Below, piece by piece: positions 20,410 to 29,892 of a DNA stretch of 64,000 nucleotides. Within the stretch, counting starts at the first letter, position 1, and every line of letters begins with the position of its first letter. Below the pieces are notes generated by a model. The model searched no databases. It saw only the letters and a program-made list of their open reading frames with translations, and was not told where the DNA came from. Origin of the DNA: Rossellomorea sp. SC111 (GTDB taxonomy: Bacteria > Bacillota > Bacilli > Bacillales > Bacillaceae_B); assembly GCF_024733565.1 (NCBI RefSeq), contig NZ_JANIOC010000001.1:273184-337183 (forward strand), written 5' to 3'. A program made the position numbers and the translations under genes.

Positions 20410-21189
20410 TCAAGAAGCCATATGCTCCAGACGAAGTTTGTCCGCTACCATGGCAATGAACTCCGAGTTGGTCGGCTTTGCCTTGGACATGCTGACGGTG
20501 TATCCGAATAAAGAGGAAATGGAATCAATATTCCCTCTGCTCCAGGCCACTTCAATCGCATGACGGATCGCCCGTTCCACCCTTGATGCGGTGGTATTGT
20601 ATTTCTTGGCAATATCCGGGTAAAGGACCTTTGTGATGGATCCGAGCAATTCGATATCGTTATACACCATAGAAATCGCTTCACGTAAATACAAGTATCC
20701 TTTAATATGTGCCGGCACGCCGATTTCGTGGATGATGCTCGTGATACTTGCATCCAGGTTTCTAGGTTTTTGCTCTGTATTCATTCTGGATGAGGAAGGT
20801 TTTTTGATGATTGAGTTTGATTTACCGCTGACTTGTCTTATATGGCTCACTAGATTTTCCATATCGAATGGTTTTAAAATAAAATAAGAAGCTCCAAGGT
20901 CGACAGCTTTCTTCGTCACATCTTCCTGTCCGAAGGCCGTAAGCATGATGACATTGGGAATGCCCTTCTTTTCACGAAGTCGCTCCAGCACTGCCAGACC
21001 GTCCAAATGGGGCATGATGATATCAAGGACCAGGACATCCGGATCGACTTCATCCAATAATTCTAAACAATCTTGACCATTATGGGCAATCCCTACCACT
21101 TCCATATCATTTTGCGAAGCAATGTAGTCCTCCAATAAAGACGTCAGCTCACGGTTATCATCCACAACACATACTTTAATCGATTTCAC
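20410..21189 (-). CDS. spo0A: Sporulation master response regulator Spo0A
   Basis: A 259-residue two-domain regulator. The receiver domain (1-125) has the acidic pocket Asp10/Asp11, the phosphoacceptor Asp56 ([12 protein letters not shown]) and Lys in FILKPFD. After a short linker the Spo0A C-terminal DNA-binding domain (about 145-259) carries [20 protein letters not shown] and ends [20 protein letters not shown] start at 21189 is chosen: GAGGAGG precedes it by nine bases, as in B. subtilis, where spo0A also starts with GTG. Phosphorylated by the phosphorelay, it commits cells to sporulation. Confidence 0.97.
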   Translation of the reverse strand: MKSIKVCVVDDNRELTSLLEDYIASQNDMEVVGIAHNGQDCLELLDEVDPDVLVLDIIMPHLDGLAVLERLREKKGIPNVIMLTAFGQEDVTKKAVDLGASYFILKPFDMENLVSHIRQVSGKSNSIIKKPSSSRMNTEQKPRNLDASITSIIHEIGVPAHIKGYLYLREAISMVYNDIELLGSITKVLYPDIAKKYNTTASRVERAIRHAIEVAWSRGNIDSISSLFGYTVSMSKAKPTNSEFIAMVADKLRLEHMAS

Positions 21190-21221
21190 TACAGGTTTCC
21201 TCCTCAATCCTAATTAATTCA

Positions 21222-21273
21222 TCTCTGTAATTTTATTCTAAATTACTTTTTCGACAATGCAACCTAAATTCCT
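21222..21273 (-). promoter_or_regulatory. spo0A: spo0A promoter region with overlapping sigma-A and sigma-H elements
   Basis: On the minus strand TTGCAT, 16 bases, then TAGAAT forms a sigma-A-like promoter. Overlapping it, AAAGGAATT followed 12 bases later by GTCGAAAAA resembles the sigma-H pattern (AGGAWWT, RnnGAAT). B. subtilis spo0A likewise has sigma-A and sigma-H promoters; assignment here is by motif only. Confidence 0.5.
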
Positions 21274-21376
21274 TTTATTTTTGAAAAAAACTTGAAAATT
21301 ATTATATTTTCTTTGATTTTCTAACGATTTCTTTATATTTCGACCCTATTCGATATTTTTGATTCGGTTTGTCGAA
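21250..21376. promoter_or_regulatory. Candidate 0A boxes upstream of spo0A
   Basis: The Spo0A box core TGTCGAA or its complement TTCGACA is seen exactly at 21250-21256 and 21370-21376, with a one-mismatch copy TTCGACC at 21339-21345. This fits autoregulation of spo0A by Spo0A~P. Confidence 0.55.
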
Positions 21377-21454
21377 TATTCTTTATTTTATCAAGGACCA
21401 GCTCTCTTTGGCAAACGGATGTGAGTAAGAATTCTGTGATATCCCCTAGCTCTA

Positions 21455-21505
21455 CAAAAAAAAGAACCCTTATAAGTACCCGATTTCGGTACTTTCGTAA
21501 GGGTT
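21455..21505 (-). terminator. Terminator of spoIVB
   Basis: On the minus strand AACCCTTA pairs with TAAGGGTT, with an inner GTACC/GGTAC stem, followed by eight T residues just after the spoIVB stop. Confidence 0.88.
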
Positions 21506-21513
21506 TTCCACTT

Positions 21514-22803
21514 TCAGCTTGCCCGGTTATGATCTTTTTTATAAATATCTATTCCTGCTTCACTCAGCATCCATTCAATGTGTACCCCGTATCCGCTGGT
21601 CGGATCATTGACAAACACATGGGTGACCGCTCCGATGACCTTCCCATTTTGGATAATCGGGCTCCCGCTCATCCCCTGTACGATTCCACCTGTTTTCTTA
21701 AGCAGCTCGGGATCCGTCACTTTCAATACCATCCCTTTTGTTGCGGGATATTTCTGTGGGATGGTACTGACGATTTCAATATCGTACATTTCCACTTCTT
21801 TTCCATCCACGACAGTTAAGATTTGTGCCGGACCTTCTTTTACTTGGTGAGACAGCGCGATAGGCATCGGCTTATCCATCAGTTCATTTTTAATGGACTG
21901 ATTTAATTCACCAAAAATCCCAAAAGGACTGTTCCGCTTAATGTTACCGATGATGTTCCGGTCAGATGAAAAGCGTGCCAGTTTCTCTCCTGGTTTTCCA
22001 TCCGTGCCTTTTTGAATCGAAGTGACTTCGGAATTCACGATTTCCCCGTTTTCGACGACGATTGGTTTTTTTGTATCCATATCTGAAATCACATGGCCGA
22101 GGGCACCGTATTTCTTGGACTTAGGATCATAAAATGTCATCGTACCGATACCTGCTGCTGAATCACGGATGTACAGGCCCAATTTATAATTTTTGTCCCC
22201 TTTTTCTTTCAATGGAAGCAATTGTGTCTTTACGGTCTTTTGATCTCGCTTGATCACGACATCTAGAGATTTTGCTTCTTCTCCTGCTTTCTGAACAAAA
22301 GGAGCAACATCGGCAAGTTCTTCAATTTTCGTTCCATTAATTTCAGTAATCATGTCCCCTACCTGAATGCCGGCTTTTTCTCCGGGAGACATTTTCCCTC
22401 CATCCGTTTCCACCAGATGATGACCAACGACTAACACCCCAACAGTATTTAATTTGACTCCAATGGATTGTCCACCGGGAATCACTTTGAAATCTTTCAG
22501 TACTTCTACATCGACCTTTTTAATGGGCAGGCCGGCAAGCTCGAAGACCACTTCGTCCTTACCTACAGAATTCCCCTGGATGGAGAGCTGACCTTTCCCT
22601 TCTCTTACTTGAACATGCTCATTATGCGACGAACCCATGGTTGTAACGGATGCAGCCTTAGGGAGAGCAACTTGATCCCCTGCCATCATCCTTACAGAGT
22701 TCGGAGTATCGATAAACTGTTGAACCGGTTTGTAAAAACCAATAAGACAAAGCGAAACAAGGAGAATTCCACCTATACATTTCCTTAACCAATCTAAACT
22801 CAA
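21514..22803 (-). CDS. spoIVB: SpoIVB serine peptidase, sigma-K checkpoint signal
   Basis: A 429-residue S55 peptidase made in the forespore and secreted across the inner forespore membrane, where it triggers SpoIVFB-dependent pro-sigma-K processing. It has an N-terminal membrane anchor ([16 protein letters not shown]), a PDZ domain (about 95-200, [16 protein letters not shown]), the catalytic His in [10 protein letters not shown] and the catalytic Ser in [13 protein letters not shown] start at 22803 is favoured, with AGGAG ten bases upstream; a GTG at 22812 sits too close to that site. It lies between recN and spo0A as in other Bacillus. Confidence 0.95.
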   Translation of the reverse strand: MSLDWLRKCIGGILLVSLCLIGFYKPVQQFIDTPNSVRMMAGDQVALPKAASVTTMGSSHNEHVQVREGKGQLSIQGNSVGKDEVVFELAGLPIKKVDVEVLKDFKVIPGGQSIGVKLNTVGVLVVGHHLVETDGGKMSPGEKAGIQVGDMITEINGTKIEELADVAPFVQKAGEEAKSLDVVIKRDQKTVKTQLLPLKEKGDKNYKLGLYIRDSAAGIGTMTFYDPKSKKYGALGHVISDMDTKKPIVVENGEIVNSEVTSIQKGTDGKPGEKLARFSSDRNIIGNIKRNSPFGIFGELNQSIKNELMDKPMPIALSHQVKEGPAQILTVVDGKEVEMYDIEIVSTIPQKYPATKGMVLKVTDPELLKKTGGIVQGMSGSPIIQNGKVIGAVTHVFVNDPTSGYGVHIEWMLSEAGIDIYKKDHNRAS

Positions 22804-22898
22804 TATATTCACTCTCCTCGCTTCTAATCCACAAACACTTATTATTGGCTACAGTTTTAATTTTGCCTTTAAAGACTACATTTATAACTGGTAATCAT

Positions 22899-22929
22899 GA
22901 AAAAAAAGCTACCCGAAATGGATAGCTTT
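22899..22929 (-). terminator. Terminator of recN
   Basis: On the minus strand AAAAGCTA pairs with TAGCTTTT and runs into eight T residues, starting at the recN stop codon. Confidence 0.8.
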
Positions 22930-24639
22930 TCATGTCTCTTTGATTGAACCTGCCAATTGAAGTAATTCCTTTGCATGTTCCAAAGTCAGATCAGTTATTT
23001 CCACACCCGAAATCATACGGGAAATTTCCCTGATCTTATCTTTTTCCTGAAGACGTTTCACCATTGTGCTCGTCCTGCCACCTGACATTTTTTTCGAAAT
23101 GAACAAGTGACAATCGGCCATGGCGGCCACCTGAGGCAAGTGAGAGATGCACATCACTTGCGAATGGACAGCAACCTGATAAATCTTTTCAGCGATGGCC
23201 TGGGCGACCCTGCCGCTAACACCTGTATCAACCTCATCAAAAATGATCGATGTAATCCCTTGATGCTTTGAAAAAATGGTTTTAAGGGCAAGCATGATCC
23301 GTGACAGTTCCCCGCCTGAAGCCACCTTAGACAGCTGCTTCAACGGTTCTCCAGGATTGGTGGAGATATAAAACTCCACCGTATCCCAACCATCTTTCTT
23401 GAAATGTTGAAAAGAGAAGGATTCGTTTTCTCCGCTTTTGACAAATCGGACTTCGAATTTCGTCTTATCCATATACAGCTGCTTTAACTGCGCATGAATA
23501 CTTGCGGTCAATTTCTTCGCCCAAAGTTTTCTCGTATCGGAAAGATTTTTCGCCTCGAGGGATAAATCTTTTTCAAGTGACTGTAATTTACTTTGTAATT
23601 GTTCAACATGGGAATCTTTATTCACGATTGTTTCAATTTCTTCTTCGATCTTGGAACTATAGGTCAGAATCTCTTCCACCGATGAGCCATATTTTCTCTT
23701 AAGCCCATTTATTTCATTCAACCTCGCCTCAATCAGGTCCAGACGATTCGGCTCGAATTCAAGCATATCCAGCCCTCCCCTGACTTGATGGGCGGCATCT
23801 TCAAGAATATAATACGCATTCGATACGGATTCAAGCGTCTTTTCATACTGTGAATCGACTTCGGCAGCGGTTTCAAGATGGCTCATGGCAAGTCCTGCCC
23901 AGTCCATCCCCTTTCTTTCCCCTTGTATGCTGTCATAGGAGGTCTGAAGCGCTTCAAAAAGCCTTTCAAAGTTCATCAGTTTCCGTTTCTCTTCCTGCAA
24001 CTGTTCATCTTCATTGAGCTGCAGATTCGCATCCTGGATTTCTTTAAGCTGAAATTGAATGAGATCCAGTCGATGAGCCATTTCCTGTTCATTTTCATTC
24101 AATCTTTTCAGCTGCTTATAGATGGACAGATACTCTTTATAGACTTGTCCGTAACTGGATAAACCGGATGCAATATCCTTCCCTCCGAATTGATCTAATA
24201 AGGAAAGATGAAGGCTTTCATTCATGAGTTCCTGATGTTCGTGCTGTCCGTGGATATCAATAAGAGATGCCCCGACTTCCCTCATGATGGCGATCGTCAC
24301 CAGCTTGCCATTAATTCTGCAAACACTTTTCCCCGTGCTCGAGATATCCCTTCTTAGGACGATCATACCTTCCTCGATCTCGATCCCGAAGTCTGCCGCT
24401 TTCTGAAAGCAGGGGTGCGTTTCATTATCAAGAATAAATAACCCTTCAATTTCTGCCTTCTTCTCCCCATGCCGCACATACTCAGAGGACCCTCTGCCGC
24501 CAACGAGCAAATGGATGGCGTCGATGATGATCGACTTACCCGCACCCGTCTCACCTGATAATACAGTCAAACCTTCTTCAAACGAAAGGGAAAGGGAATC
24601 GATAATGGCGAAATTTTTGATTGATAGTTCTTGTAGCAA
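22930..24639 (-). CDS. recN: DNA repair protein RecN
   Basis: A 569-residue SMC-like ATPase that acts early at DNA double-strand breaks. Walker A is GETGAGKSIIIDAI (about 30-43), a long coiled coil occupies the middle, and the C-terminal half has the ABC signature VASGGELSRIMLALK and Walker B IIFDEVDTGVSG. A TTG start at 24639 gives MLQELSIKNFAII, the standard family N-terminus, with GAGGTG at correct distance; a GTG nine bases upstream overlaps that site. It follows ahrC. Confidence 0.96.
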   Translation of the reverse strand: MLQELSIKNFAIIDSLSLSFEEGLTVLSGETGAGKSIIIDAIHLLVGGRGSSEYVRHGEKKAEIEGLFILDNETHPCFQKAADFGIEIEEGMIVLRRDISSTGKSVCRINGKLVTIAIMREVGASLIDIHGQHEHQELMNESLHLSLLDQFGGKDIASGLSSYGQVYKEYLSIYKQLKRLNENEQEMAHRLDLIQFQLKEIQDANLQLNEDEQLQEEKRKLMNFERLFEALQTSYDSIQGERKGMDWAGLAMSHLETAAEVDSQYEKTLESVSNAYYILEDAAHQVRGGLDMLEFEPNRLDLIEARLNEINGLKRKYGSSVEEILTYSSKIEEEIETIVNKDSHVEQLQSKLQSLEKDLSLEAKNLSDTRKLWAKKLTASIHAQLKQLYMDKTKFEVRFVKSGENESFSFQHFKKDGWDTVEFYISTNPGEPLKQLSKVASGGELSRIMLALKTIFSKHQGITSIIFDEVDTGVSGRVAQAIAEKIYQVAVHSQVMCISHLPQVAAMADCHLFISKKMSGGRTSTMVKRLQEKDKIREISRMISGVEITDLTLEHAKELLQLAGSIKET

Positions 24640-24752
24640 AACATTCACCTCAAATAAAAAGGAACTTTCCCCTCAAAATTATGAAAAAGAAAAGCTTCCT
24701 ATTGGATTTTGTATGAAGGGCATATAATAGCCCAATGATCGTAGTTAATCGT

Positions 24753-25205
24753 TTACAGCATATCTAAGAATCGTTCTGAAACGACTTTCGTTTCTTCTTC
24801 CGTGCGGCAAATGATCAAACAGGTGTCATCCCCGCAAATGGTCCCAAGAATCTCTTCCCAGTCCAGATTATCGATTAAAGCCCCAATGGCATTTGCATTT
24901 CCGGGTAACGTTTTCATCACCAGCATATGCCCAGCCTGATCCACTTTCACGAACGCATCCGTCAGTGTACGTTTCAATTTCTGAAGTGGATTAAAGCGCT
25001 GATCAGCCGGCAAGCTGTATTTGTATCTGCCATCCATCAGCGGAACCTTTACAAGATGGAGCTCCTTGATATCCCTGGATACGGTTGCCTGCGTCACATT
25101 AAACCCCGCATTCTTCAGGCTTTCCACCAGCTCATCCTGCGTTTCCACATCTCTATTCGTAATGATTTCCCTGATTTTAATATGTCTTTGCCCTTTGTTC
25201 ATCAT
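24753..25205 (-). CDS. ahrC: Arginine-responsive repressor/activator ArgR family
   Basis: A 150-residue arginine regulator. The N-terminal winged helix carries [14 protein letters not shown], followed by [16 protein letters not shown]. The C-terminal hexamerisation and arginine-binding domain contains [14 protein letters not shown]. It represses arginine synthesis and activates catabolism in Bacillus. AGAGGTG lies eight bases from the first of two adjacent ATGs (25205, 25202). It heads an ahrC-recN unit separated from tlyA by a terminator and a repeat array. Confidence 0.95.
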   Translation of the reverse strand: MMNKGQRHIKIREIITNRDVETQDELVESLKNAGFNVTQATVSRDIKELHLVKVPLMDGRYKYSLPADQRFNPLQKLKRTLTDAFVKVDQAGHMLVMKTLPGNANAIGALIDNLDWEEILGTICGDDTCLIICRTEEETKVVSERFLDML

Positions 25206-25296
25206 AGAACATACACCTCTTACATTGGATTAAATCCTGTATAAATATACCTCTACGCTTATGTTAGCCTATTTTGTTGGGAAGTACAATAAAAAA

Positions 25297-25419
25297 GAAA
25301 AGCGGAGGCGGCTTGGGCAGGCCCGACAAGCATAAGATGAATCGACCAGAAAGGCGTCCTTGGCCTTTTTGGTCGATTTAGCTTATGACCTCGAGGGACT
25401 AGCCGCCGGAGCTAGACAA
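25297..25419 (+). repeat. Structured repeat, array A copy 1
   Basis: Full 123-base copy. It begins GAAAAGCGGAGGCGG and ends GGAGCTAGACAA. Nested complementary arms: outer GGCGGCT/AGCCGCC, CCC/GGG, CATAAG/CTTATG, AATCGACC/GGTCGATT, and an apical AAGGC/GCCTT. A conserved CGACAAG lies before, and TGACCTCGAG after, the inner arms. Open frames through it only reflect the lack of stops and are not genes. Confidence 0.9.
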
Positions 25420-25421
25420 AA

Positions 25422-25545
25422 GAAAAGCGGAAGGGGCTCGCACTGGGGCGACAAGCATAAGACGAGTCACACTAAAAGGCGCTCTTTAGCCTTTTTGGGT
25501 GACTTGGCTTATGACCTCGAGCCCCAAGCCCCTGGAGCTGGACAA
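25422..25545 (+). repeat. Structured repeat, array A copy 2
   Basis: 124-base copy, two bases after copy 1. The outer arm is changed to AGGGGCT and its partner to AGCCCCT; the next helix is GGGGC/GCCCC instead of CCC/GGG; the inner arm is AGTCAC/GTGACT. The flanking conserved blocks are kept. Confidence 0.9.
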
Positions 25546-25546
25546 T

Positions 25547-25669
25547 GAAAAGCGGAGGCGGCTTGGGTTGAGGCGACAAGCATAAGTCGAACATCCCACA
25601 AAGGCGATCTTTGCCTTTTTGGGATGTTTGGCTTATGACCTCGAGCCTCTAGCCGCCGGAGCTAGACAA
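25547..25669 (+). repeat. Structured repeat, array A copy 3
   Basis: 123-base copy with outer GGCGGCT/AGCCGCC, second helix GAGGC/GCCTC and inner AACATCCC/GGGATGTT. It is separated from copy 2 by one base. Confidence 0.9.
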
Positions 25670-25670
25670 T

Positions 25671-25692
25671 GAAAAGCGGAGGCGGCTTGGGA
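25671..25692 (+). repeat. Truncated left end of a fourth repeat in array A
   Basis: Only the first 22 bases of the unit (GAAAAGCGGAGGCGGCTTGG) remain, one base after copy 3; the sequence then becomes unrelated. It marks a deletion or the end of the tandem array. Confidence 0.8.
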
Positions 25693-25768
25693 ACGACTAC
25701 TACCGTTGTTAGGATATTATCGACTTTGCTTCCAACGCCTTCTTCGATATACATTAATGGTCTTTATG

Positions 25769-25797
25769 AAAAAAGCCACTCTCCAAAGAAGAGTGAC
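25769..25797 (-). terminator. Terminator after tlyA
   Basis: On the minus strand GTCACTCT pairs with AGAGTGGC (one G-U) and is followed by six T residues, directly after the tlyA stop. It ends the nusB-to-tlyA operon. Confidence 0.85.
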
Positions 25798-25804
25798 CCT
25801 ATCT

Positions 25805-26644
25805 TTACTGCTGTGTTTTCGCCTTAAATTGACTATGCGCTTCCTCGATCACGTCATCCGGTGTGTTGGTAAGAAGGGACTCCCCTTCACCTTCTTGCCC
25901 CGGCCATTTCAGATGGATGAGAAATTCTATATTCCCATCCCCGCCTGTAATGGGGGAATAAGATAATCCTGCTATATGATAGCCTTCATTAACCGCTAAA
26001 GTCATGATTTTTTCGATGACCATTTTGTGCACGGCAGGATCTCTTACGATGCCTTTTTTCCCGACCTGGTCCTTACCCGCTTCGAATTGCGGCTTGATTA
26101 AAGCGACACAATCCCCTCCAGGAACCAATAAGGTTTTCAGGACAGGCAAGATCAACGAAAGGGAAATAAAGGATACATCGATGGAGGCAAAGCTCGGCAT
26201 TTCCCCTTGGAGATCCGCCGGGGTCACGTAACGGAAATTGGTCCGTTCCATGACCACGACACGCTCATCCTGTCTTAGCTTCCAGGCTAATTGGTTGTAT
26301 CCTACATCAAGGGCATAGGACATCTTCGCACCATTTTGGAGGGCACAATCCGTAAACCCGCCAGTGGAAGCACCGATATCGATCATCACTTTACCGTCCA
26401 CATCCACATCGAAGACCTGGAGAGCTTTCTCAAGCTTCAAACCGCCTCGGCTTACATAGGGAATCACTTTCCCCTTCATCGTAAGGGGAATATCTTCATT
26501 CACCTTTTCCCCAGGCTTGTCCAGTCTCATTTCATTGGAATAGACAAGACCCGCCATGACAGCCCGTTTCGCTTTTTCTCTTGTTTCAATTAATCCTCGT
26601 TCTACCAGAAGTACGTCTACACGTTGTTTTTTTACTTTCATCAT
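25805..26644 (-). CDS. tlyA: TlyA-family rRNA methyltransferase (YqxC)
   Basis: A 279-residue protein with an N-terminal S4 RNA-binding domain (RVDVLLVERGLIETREKAKR) and a FtsJ-like methyltransferase domain whose SAM site is MIDIGASTGGFTDCAL. Homologues methylate ribosomal RNA 2'-O positions; older annotations call it hemolysin. Two adjacent ATGs (26644, 26641) can serve; the first overlaps the dxs stop by one base (TAATG), which suggests coupled translation. Confidence 0.92.
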   Translation of the reverse strand: MMKVKKQRVDVLLVERGLIETREKAKRAVMAGLVYSNEMRLDKPGEKVNEDIPLTMKGKVIPYVSRGGLKLEKALQVFDVDVDGKVMIDIGASTGGFTDCALQNGAKMSYALDVGYNQLAWKLRQDERVVVMERTNFRYVTPADLQGEMPSFASIDVSFISLSLILPVLKTLLVPGGDCVALIKPQFEAGKDQVGKKGIVRDPAVHKMVIEKIMTLAVNEGYHIAGLSYSPITGGDGNIEFLIHLKWPGQEGEGESLLTNTPDDVIEEAHSQFKAKTQQ

Positions 26645-28536
26645 TAAGCCCTTTTTTGTTTTTTTGGAGTGATCGTTAAGATGCGATCCACTATGTTTTC
26701 TTTGGTCATCCCGATTTCATTCAATAATTCCTTCACGCTTCCATGCTCGATGAAATAGTCCGGAATACCGATGCGGTCGATCACGGCGTCATGTAAGCCC
26801 TGTTCCTGTGCAAATTCAAGAACACCGCTTCCGAAACCGCCTTGAAGAACGGCTTCTTCGATCGTCAGTACAGGCATCTCTTCTTCCAGGACCCTTTTCA
26901 GCATGTTCTCATCCATCGGTTTGATGAAACGTGCGTTTACAACCCGAACCGAAAGTCCCTGCTTTTCTAGGTCTGCTGCCGCTTCCATGGCCATCGGGAT
27001 AGTCGTTCCGAAAGTCAGGATCGCTGCATCGGTTCCCTGTTTCAATACTTCCCACGATCCGATCGGGATCGTTGAAAGTTCCCCGTCCATCGGTACTCCA
27101 TACCCGTTTCCGCGGGGATAACGGAGAGCGATGGGACCATCATTATATTGAAGTGCCGTATTGACAAGGTGCTGTCCTTCATTCTCGTCTTTCGGCATCA
27201 TGATGACCATATTCGGTAAATGTCTTAAAAAGGCGATATCGAACACACCTTGATGGGTTTCACCATCGGCCCCTACCAATCCTGCCCGGTCGATCCCGAT
27301 GAAGACGTTTAAGTTTTGGCGGCAGATATCGTGAACCACCTGATCGTACGCCCGTTGCAGGAAGGTAGAATAAATCGCTAAGAAAGGCTTCATATCCTGA
27401 GTGGCAAGACCGGCAGCGACCGTAGTGGCATGCTGCTCGGCAATCCCCACATCGAACATCCGATCAGGAAATTCTTCTGCAAAGCCGAGAAGCTTGGAGC
27501 CTACCGGCATAGCCGGGGTAATCGCCACAATCCGTTCATCCTCACGGGCAACCCTACGGACCGTCTCACTGACAAGTCCACTCCACGATGGAGGTGCGTT
27601 CACAGGTTTGATCAGATCTCCGGTATCGATCTTGTACGGCCCGGTGCCATGCCAGGTTCCTTTTTTGTCTGACTCTGCGGGATGAAACCCTTTTCCTTTT
27701 TTCGTGATTACGTGTAAAAGGACCGGGCCTTTGGTTTTCTTGGCATATTGAATGTTTTCAGCGAGATCATTATAATCATGTCCATCAATCGGTCCAAGAT
27801 ATGTAAAACCGAGCTCCTCAAAGAACATTCCGGAAACGAATAAATACTTCAAGCTATCCTTTACCCGTTCCGCTGTACTGGCTAATTTGCCTCCAACAGC
27901 AGGGATGCGCTTGAGGATATACTCCATTTCATCCTTCACCCAGTTGTATTTCCCTGCCGTACGCAAACGGCCAAGTACACTGTGAAGGGCCCCTACATTA
28001 GGAGCGATGGACATTTCATTGTCATTAAGTACAACGATCATGTCTTTCTTTTCATGACCGATGTGATTCAATGCTTCAAGTGCCATTCCGCCCGTCAAGG
28101 CACCATCTCCGATCACCGGGATGATGTATGAATCTTCTTTTTTAACGTCTCTCGCAATCGCCATACCCATGGCTGCCGATAATGAAGTAGAACTATGACC
28201 GGTTTCCCATACATCATGCTCACTTTCATTCCGCTTTGGAAAACCGCATAATCCCTTATACTGACGGAGGGTATCAAACTGACAGGCCCTGCCGGTTAAA
28301 ATTTTATGAACATACGATTGGTGACCAACATCCCAAAGGATTTTATCTTTTGGACTGGAAAAATGTTTATGAAGGGCAACGGTTAATTCGACCACCCCTA
28401 AGTTTGGACCAATATGACCGCCGGTTTCGGATAGATTCTTGATCAAGAATTGGCGAATCTCTTGGCTGAGCTCTTCCAACTGTACATTCGACATGTTCTT
28501 TAGAAAAGAAGGCTCCTTTATTGATAATAGATCCAT
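26644..28536 (-). CDS. dxs: 1-deoxy-D-xylulose-5-phosphate synthase
   Basis: A 630-residue thiamine diphosphate enzyme that condenses pyruvate and glyceraldehyde 3-phosphate, the first step of the MEP isoprenoid pathway. Signatures include [18 protein letters not shown], the cofactor motif [16 protein letters not shown]...NDNEMSI and [16 protein letters not shown]. The ATG at 28536 yields [15 protein letters not shown] as in other bacilli; an upstream GTG (28545) is possible. It is co-transcribed with ispA, the next isoprenoid gene, with the OLE RNA and oapA between. Confidence 0.96.
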   Translation of the reverse strand: MDLLSIKEPSFLKNMSNVQLEELSQEIRQFLIKNLSETGGHIGPNLGVVELTVALHKHFSSPKDKILWDVGHQSYVHKILTGRACQFDTLRQYKGLCGFPKRNESEHDVWETGHSSTSLSAAMGMAIARDVKKEDSYIIPVIGDGALTGGMALEALNHIGHEKKDMIVVLNDNEMSIAPNVGALHSVLGRLRTAGKYNWVKDEMEYILKRIPAVGGKLASTAERVKDSLKYLFVSGMFFEELGFTYLGPIDGHDYNDLAENIQYAKKTKGPVLLHVITKKGKGFHPAESDKKGTWHGTGPYKIDTGDLIKPVNAPPSWSGLVSETVRRVAREDERIVAITPAMPVGSKLLGFAEEFPDRMFDVGIAEQHATTVAAGLATQDMKPFLAIYSTFLQRAYDQVVHDICRQNLNVFIGIDRAGLVGADGETHQGVFDIAFLRHLPNMVIMMPKDENEGQHLVNTALQYNDGPIALRYPRGNGYGVPMDGELSTIPIGSWEVLKQGTDAAILTFGTTIPMAMEAAADLEKQGLSVRVVNARFIKPMDENMLKRVLEEEMPVLTIEEAVLQGGFGSGVLEFAQEQGLHDAVIDRIGIPDYFIEHGSVKELLNEIGMTKENIVDRILTITPKKQKRA

Positions 28537-28557
28537 GGGGTCCACTCACTTTCATCA

Positions 28558-29190
28558 CTAAATATTTTGTTTCTCACGCTTAAGACCTTTTTTCTTGTTT
28601 TTATCTTTTTTGTCTTTTTTATCTTTAATCAATACGATATGAAATCGATCTTCGAGGAATTGTAGAACTTTACCAACTCTAAATATTATATCCTTAGAAT
28701 AGGTGATAGCAAACGTTTTTCCAAGCGCTTTGCCTCCGACTGTCAATGAAGCGATGATGCTTGTCAGAGTTACACTCACGATATACTCCTTCAAGGACCC
28801 GCCTTCAAGGTGAAAGGAAACCGCCAGTTGGATCAGAACAATGGCCGATGCCGTACCGCTAATGATTCCTGAAATATCACCGATCACGTCGTTACAGAAG
28901 CTCGCGAACCGATCTGCGTTACGTACAATTTTAATTGAATATTTGGCCCCGTACACCTTTTTGGCTGCCATGGCATGAAAAGGAGTTTCATCAGCCGCCG
29001 TTGCAGCGATTCCCAGCATATCAAAAAAGATCCCGATGAAGACGATGATCAACACGACGATGAGCCCTGTGAACCACGCGACTCCATTTAAAACCATATT
29101 GGATGCAACTGAAAAAATAGCCGCTAACACAAATGTGATAACGGCAATGCTGACACTCCACTTTATTGAGTTTTTCATTGTTTCATTCAT
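28558..29190 (-). CDS. oapA: OLE RNA-associated membrane protein OapA
   Basis: A 210-residue integral membrane protein with about four predicted transmembrane segments (about 11-30, 40-60, 107-127, 136-152) and a strongly basic C-terminal tail, almost all Lys/Asp/Arg from residue 189 on. FFDMLGIAATAADETPFHAMA recalls the DUF21/CNNM family. The identification rests on gene order (ispA, OLE RNA, oapA, dxs) and on features known for OapA, which binds OLE RNA and anchors it to the membrane. There is no good ribosome binding site before the ATG at 29190, so translation may depend on RNA structure. Confidence 0.85.
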   Translation of the reverse strand: MNETMKNSIKWSVSIAVITFVLAAIFSVASNMVLNGVAWFTGLIVVLIIVFIGIFFDMLGIAATAADETPFHAMAAKKVYGAKYSIKIVRNADRFASFCNDVIGDISGIISGTASAIVLIQLAVSFHLEGGSLKEYIVSVTLTSIIASLTVGGKALGKTFAITYSKDIIFRVGKVLQFLEDRFHIVLIKDKKDKKDKNKKKGLKREKQNI

Positions 29191-29239
29191 TATCGTTTAA
29201 ACACACCGTTTCTACTGTGTAAATAGTTTGGTTATATGT

Positions 29240-29838
29240 AATTGGGGGGTCATATAAAGAGTAAAAATTGCAGCTTAGGTCCAGTAGGTTTTCCCAATCA
29301 GGTACCGGATGTTGCCATACCGGCGGTTTCCCATTAAACCCGACTTAGCCGCGTCACCACAAGCTAGACTGGATTACCACTTAGTCCGCACTATAATCCT
29401 CTTTATATGTCCGAATATGAACAGTCTAGGAGTTTTCCTCAACAGTCCTTAACGCAATCCTTAGCCTCTTTTGCAAAGAGGATTTCATATGGGCGAAAAA
29501 GCACATATCAATGGCCAACTGATGTGTACCCTGTAACCATAATCCCCTCTCTCTTCACTCAAGGCAGGCTACGCTGCTAGTGAATCATCACATCGCAGGT
29601 TCATACTTTGTTCTTATTGCATATGCTTAATGCCAGCATAAGAAACAAAGCCTCCGCGGCTCGCGGGTCAACGCCCACATGCCATTGTGGATCGCCCTCA
29701 AGCCTTACTCCCAGATATGACCCAAAGCTGGGCGCCTCAAGCCAATTCCAGGAACTTCATCGATGTGCCCTTTAGTGGATTTTTAGGCCCACCTTCAGGA
29801 TTGGTGGACTGACTAGAATACTGCACCACCCCAAATTT
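29240..29838 (-). ncRNA. ole: OLE RNA (ornate large extremophilic RNA)
   Basis: About 600 bases between ispA and oapA hold no gene and read on the minus strand as a GC-rich, hairpin-dense sequence. The 5' end (TTGGGGTGGTGCAG) and the 3' end (CCCCCCAATT) can close a terminal helix. The 3' part contains CCGGTACCTGATTGGGAAAA and CTACTGGACCTAAGCTGC. Size, strand and the ispA-OLE-oapA-dxs setting match OLE RNA, a large RNA of extremophilic and anaerobic Firmicutes that forms a membrane-bound complex with OapA and is linked to alcohol, cold and metal-ion stress. The ends are approximate. Confidence 0.88.
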
Positions 29839-29892
29839 TATTCTAATCGTATTATAACATATGTTAAATCTTTTGCTCAAATATAGAATGTT

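Noticed and set aside
25360..25548. Open frame through repeat array A that could encode a 62-residue protein with an internal repeat
   Set aside because: It is created by the tandem structured repeats; it has no ribosome binding site, and the repeats vary in a way that preserves pairing rather than codons.
29240..29838. RNase P RNA, 6S RNA or tmRNA as alternatives for the large RNA
   Set aside because: Size, lack of their signature motifs and the ispA-oapA-dxs setting fit OLE RNA instead.
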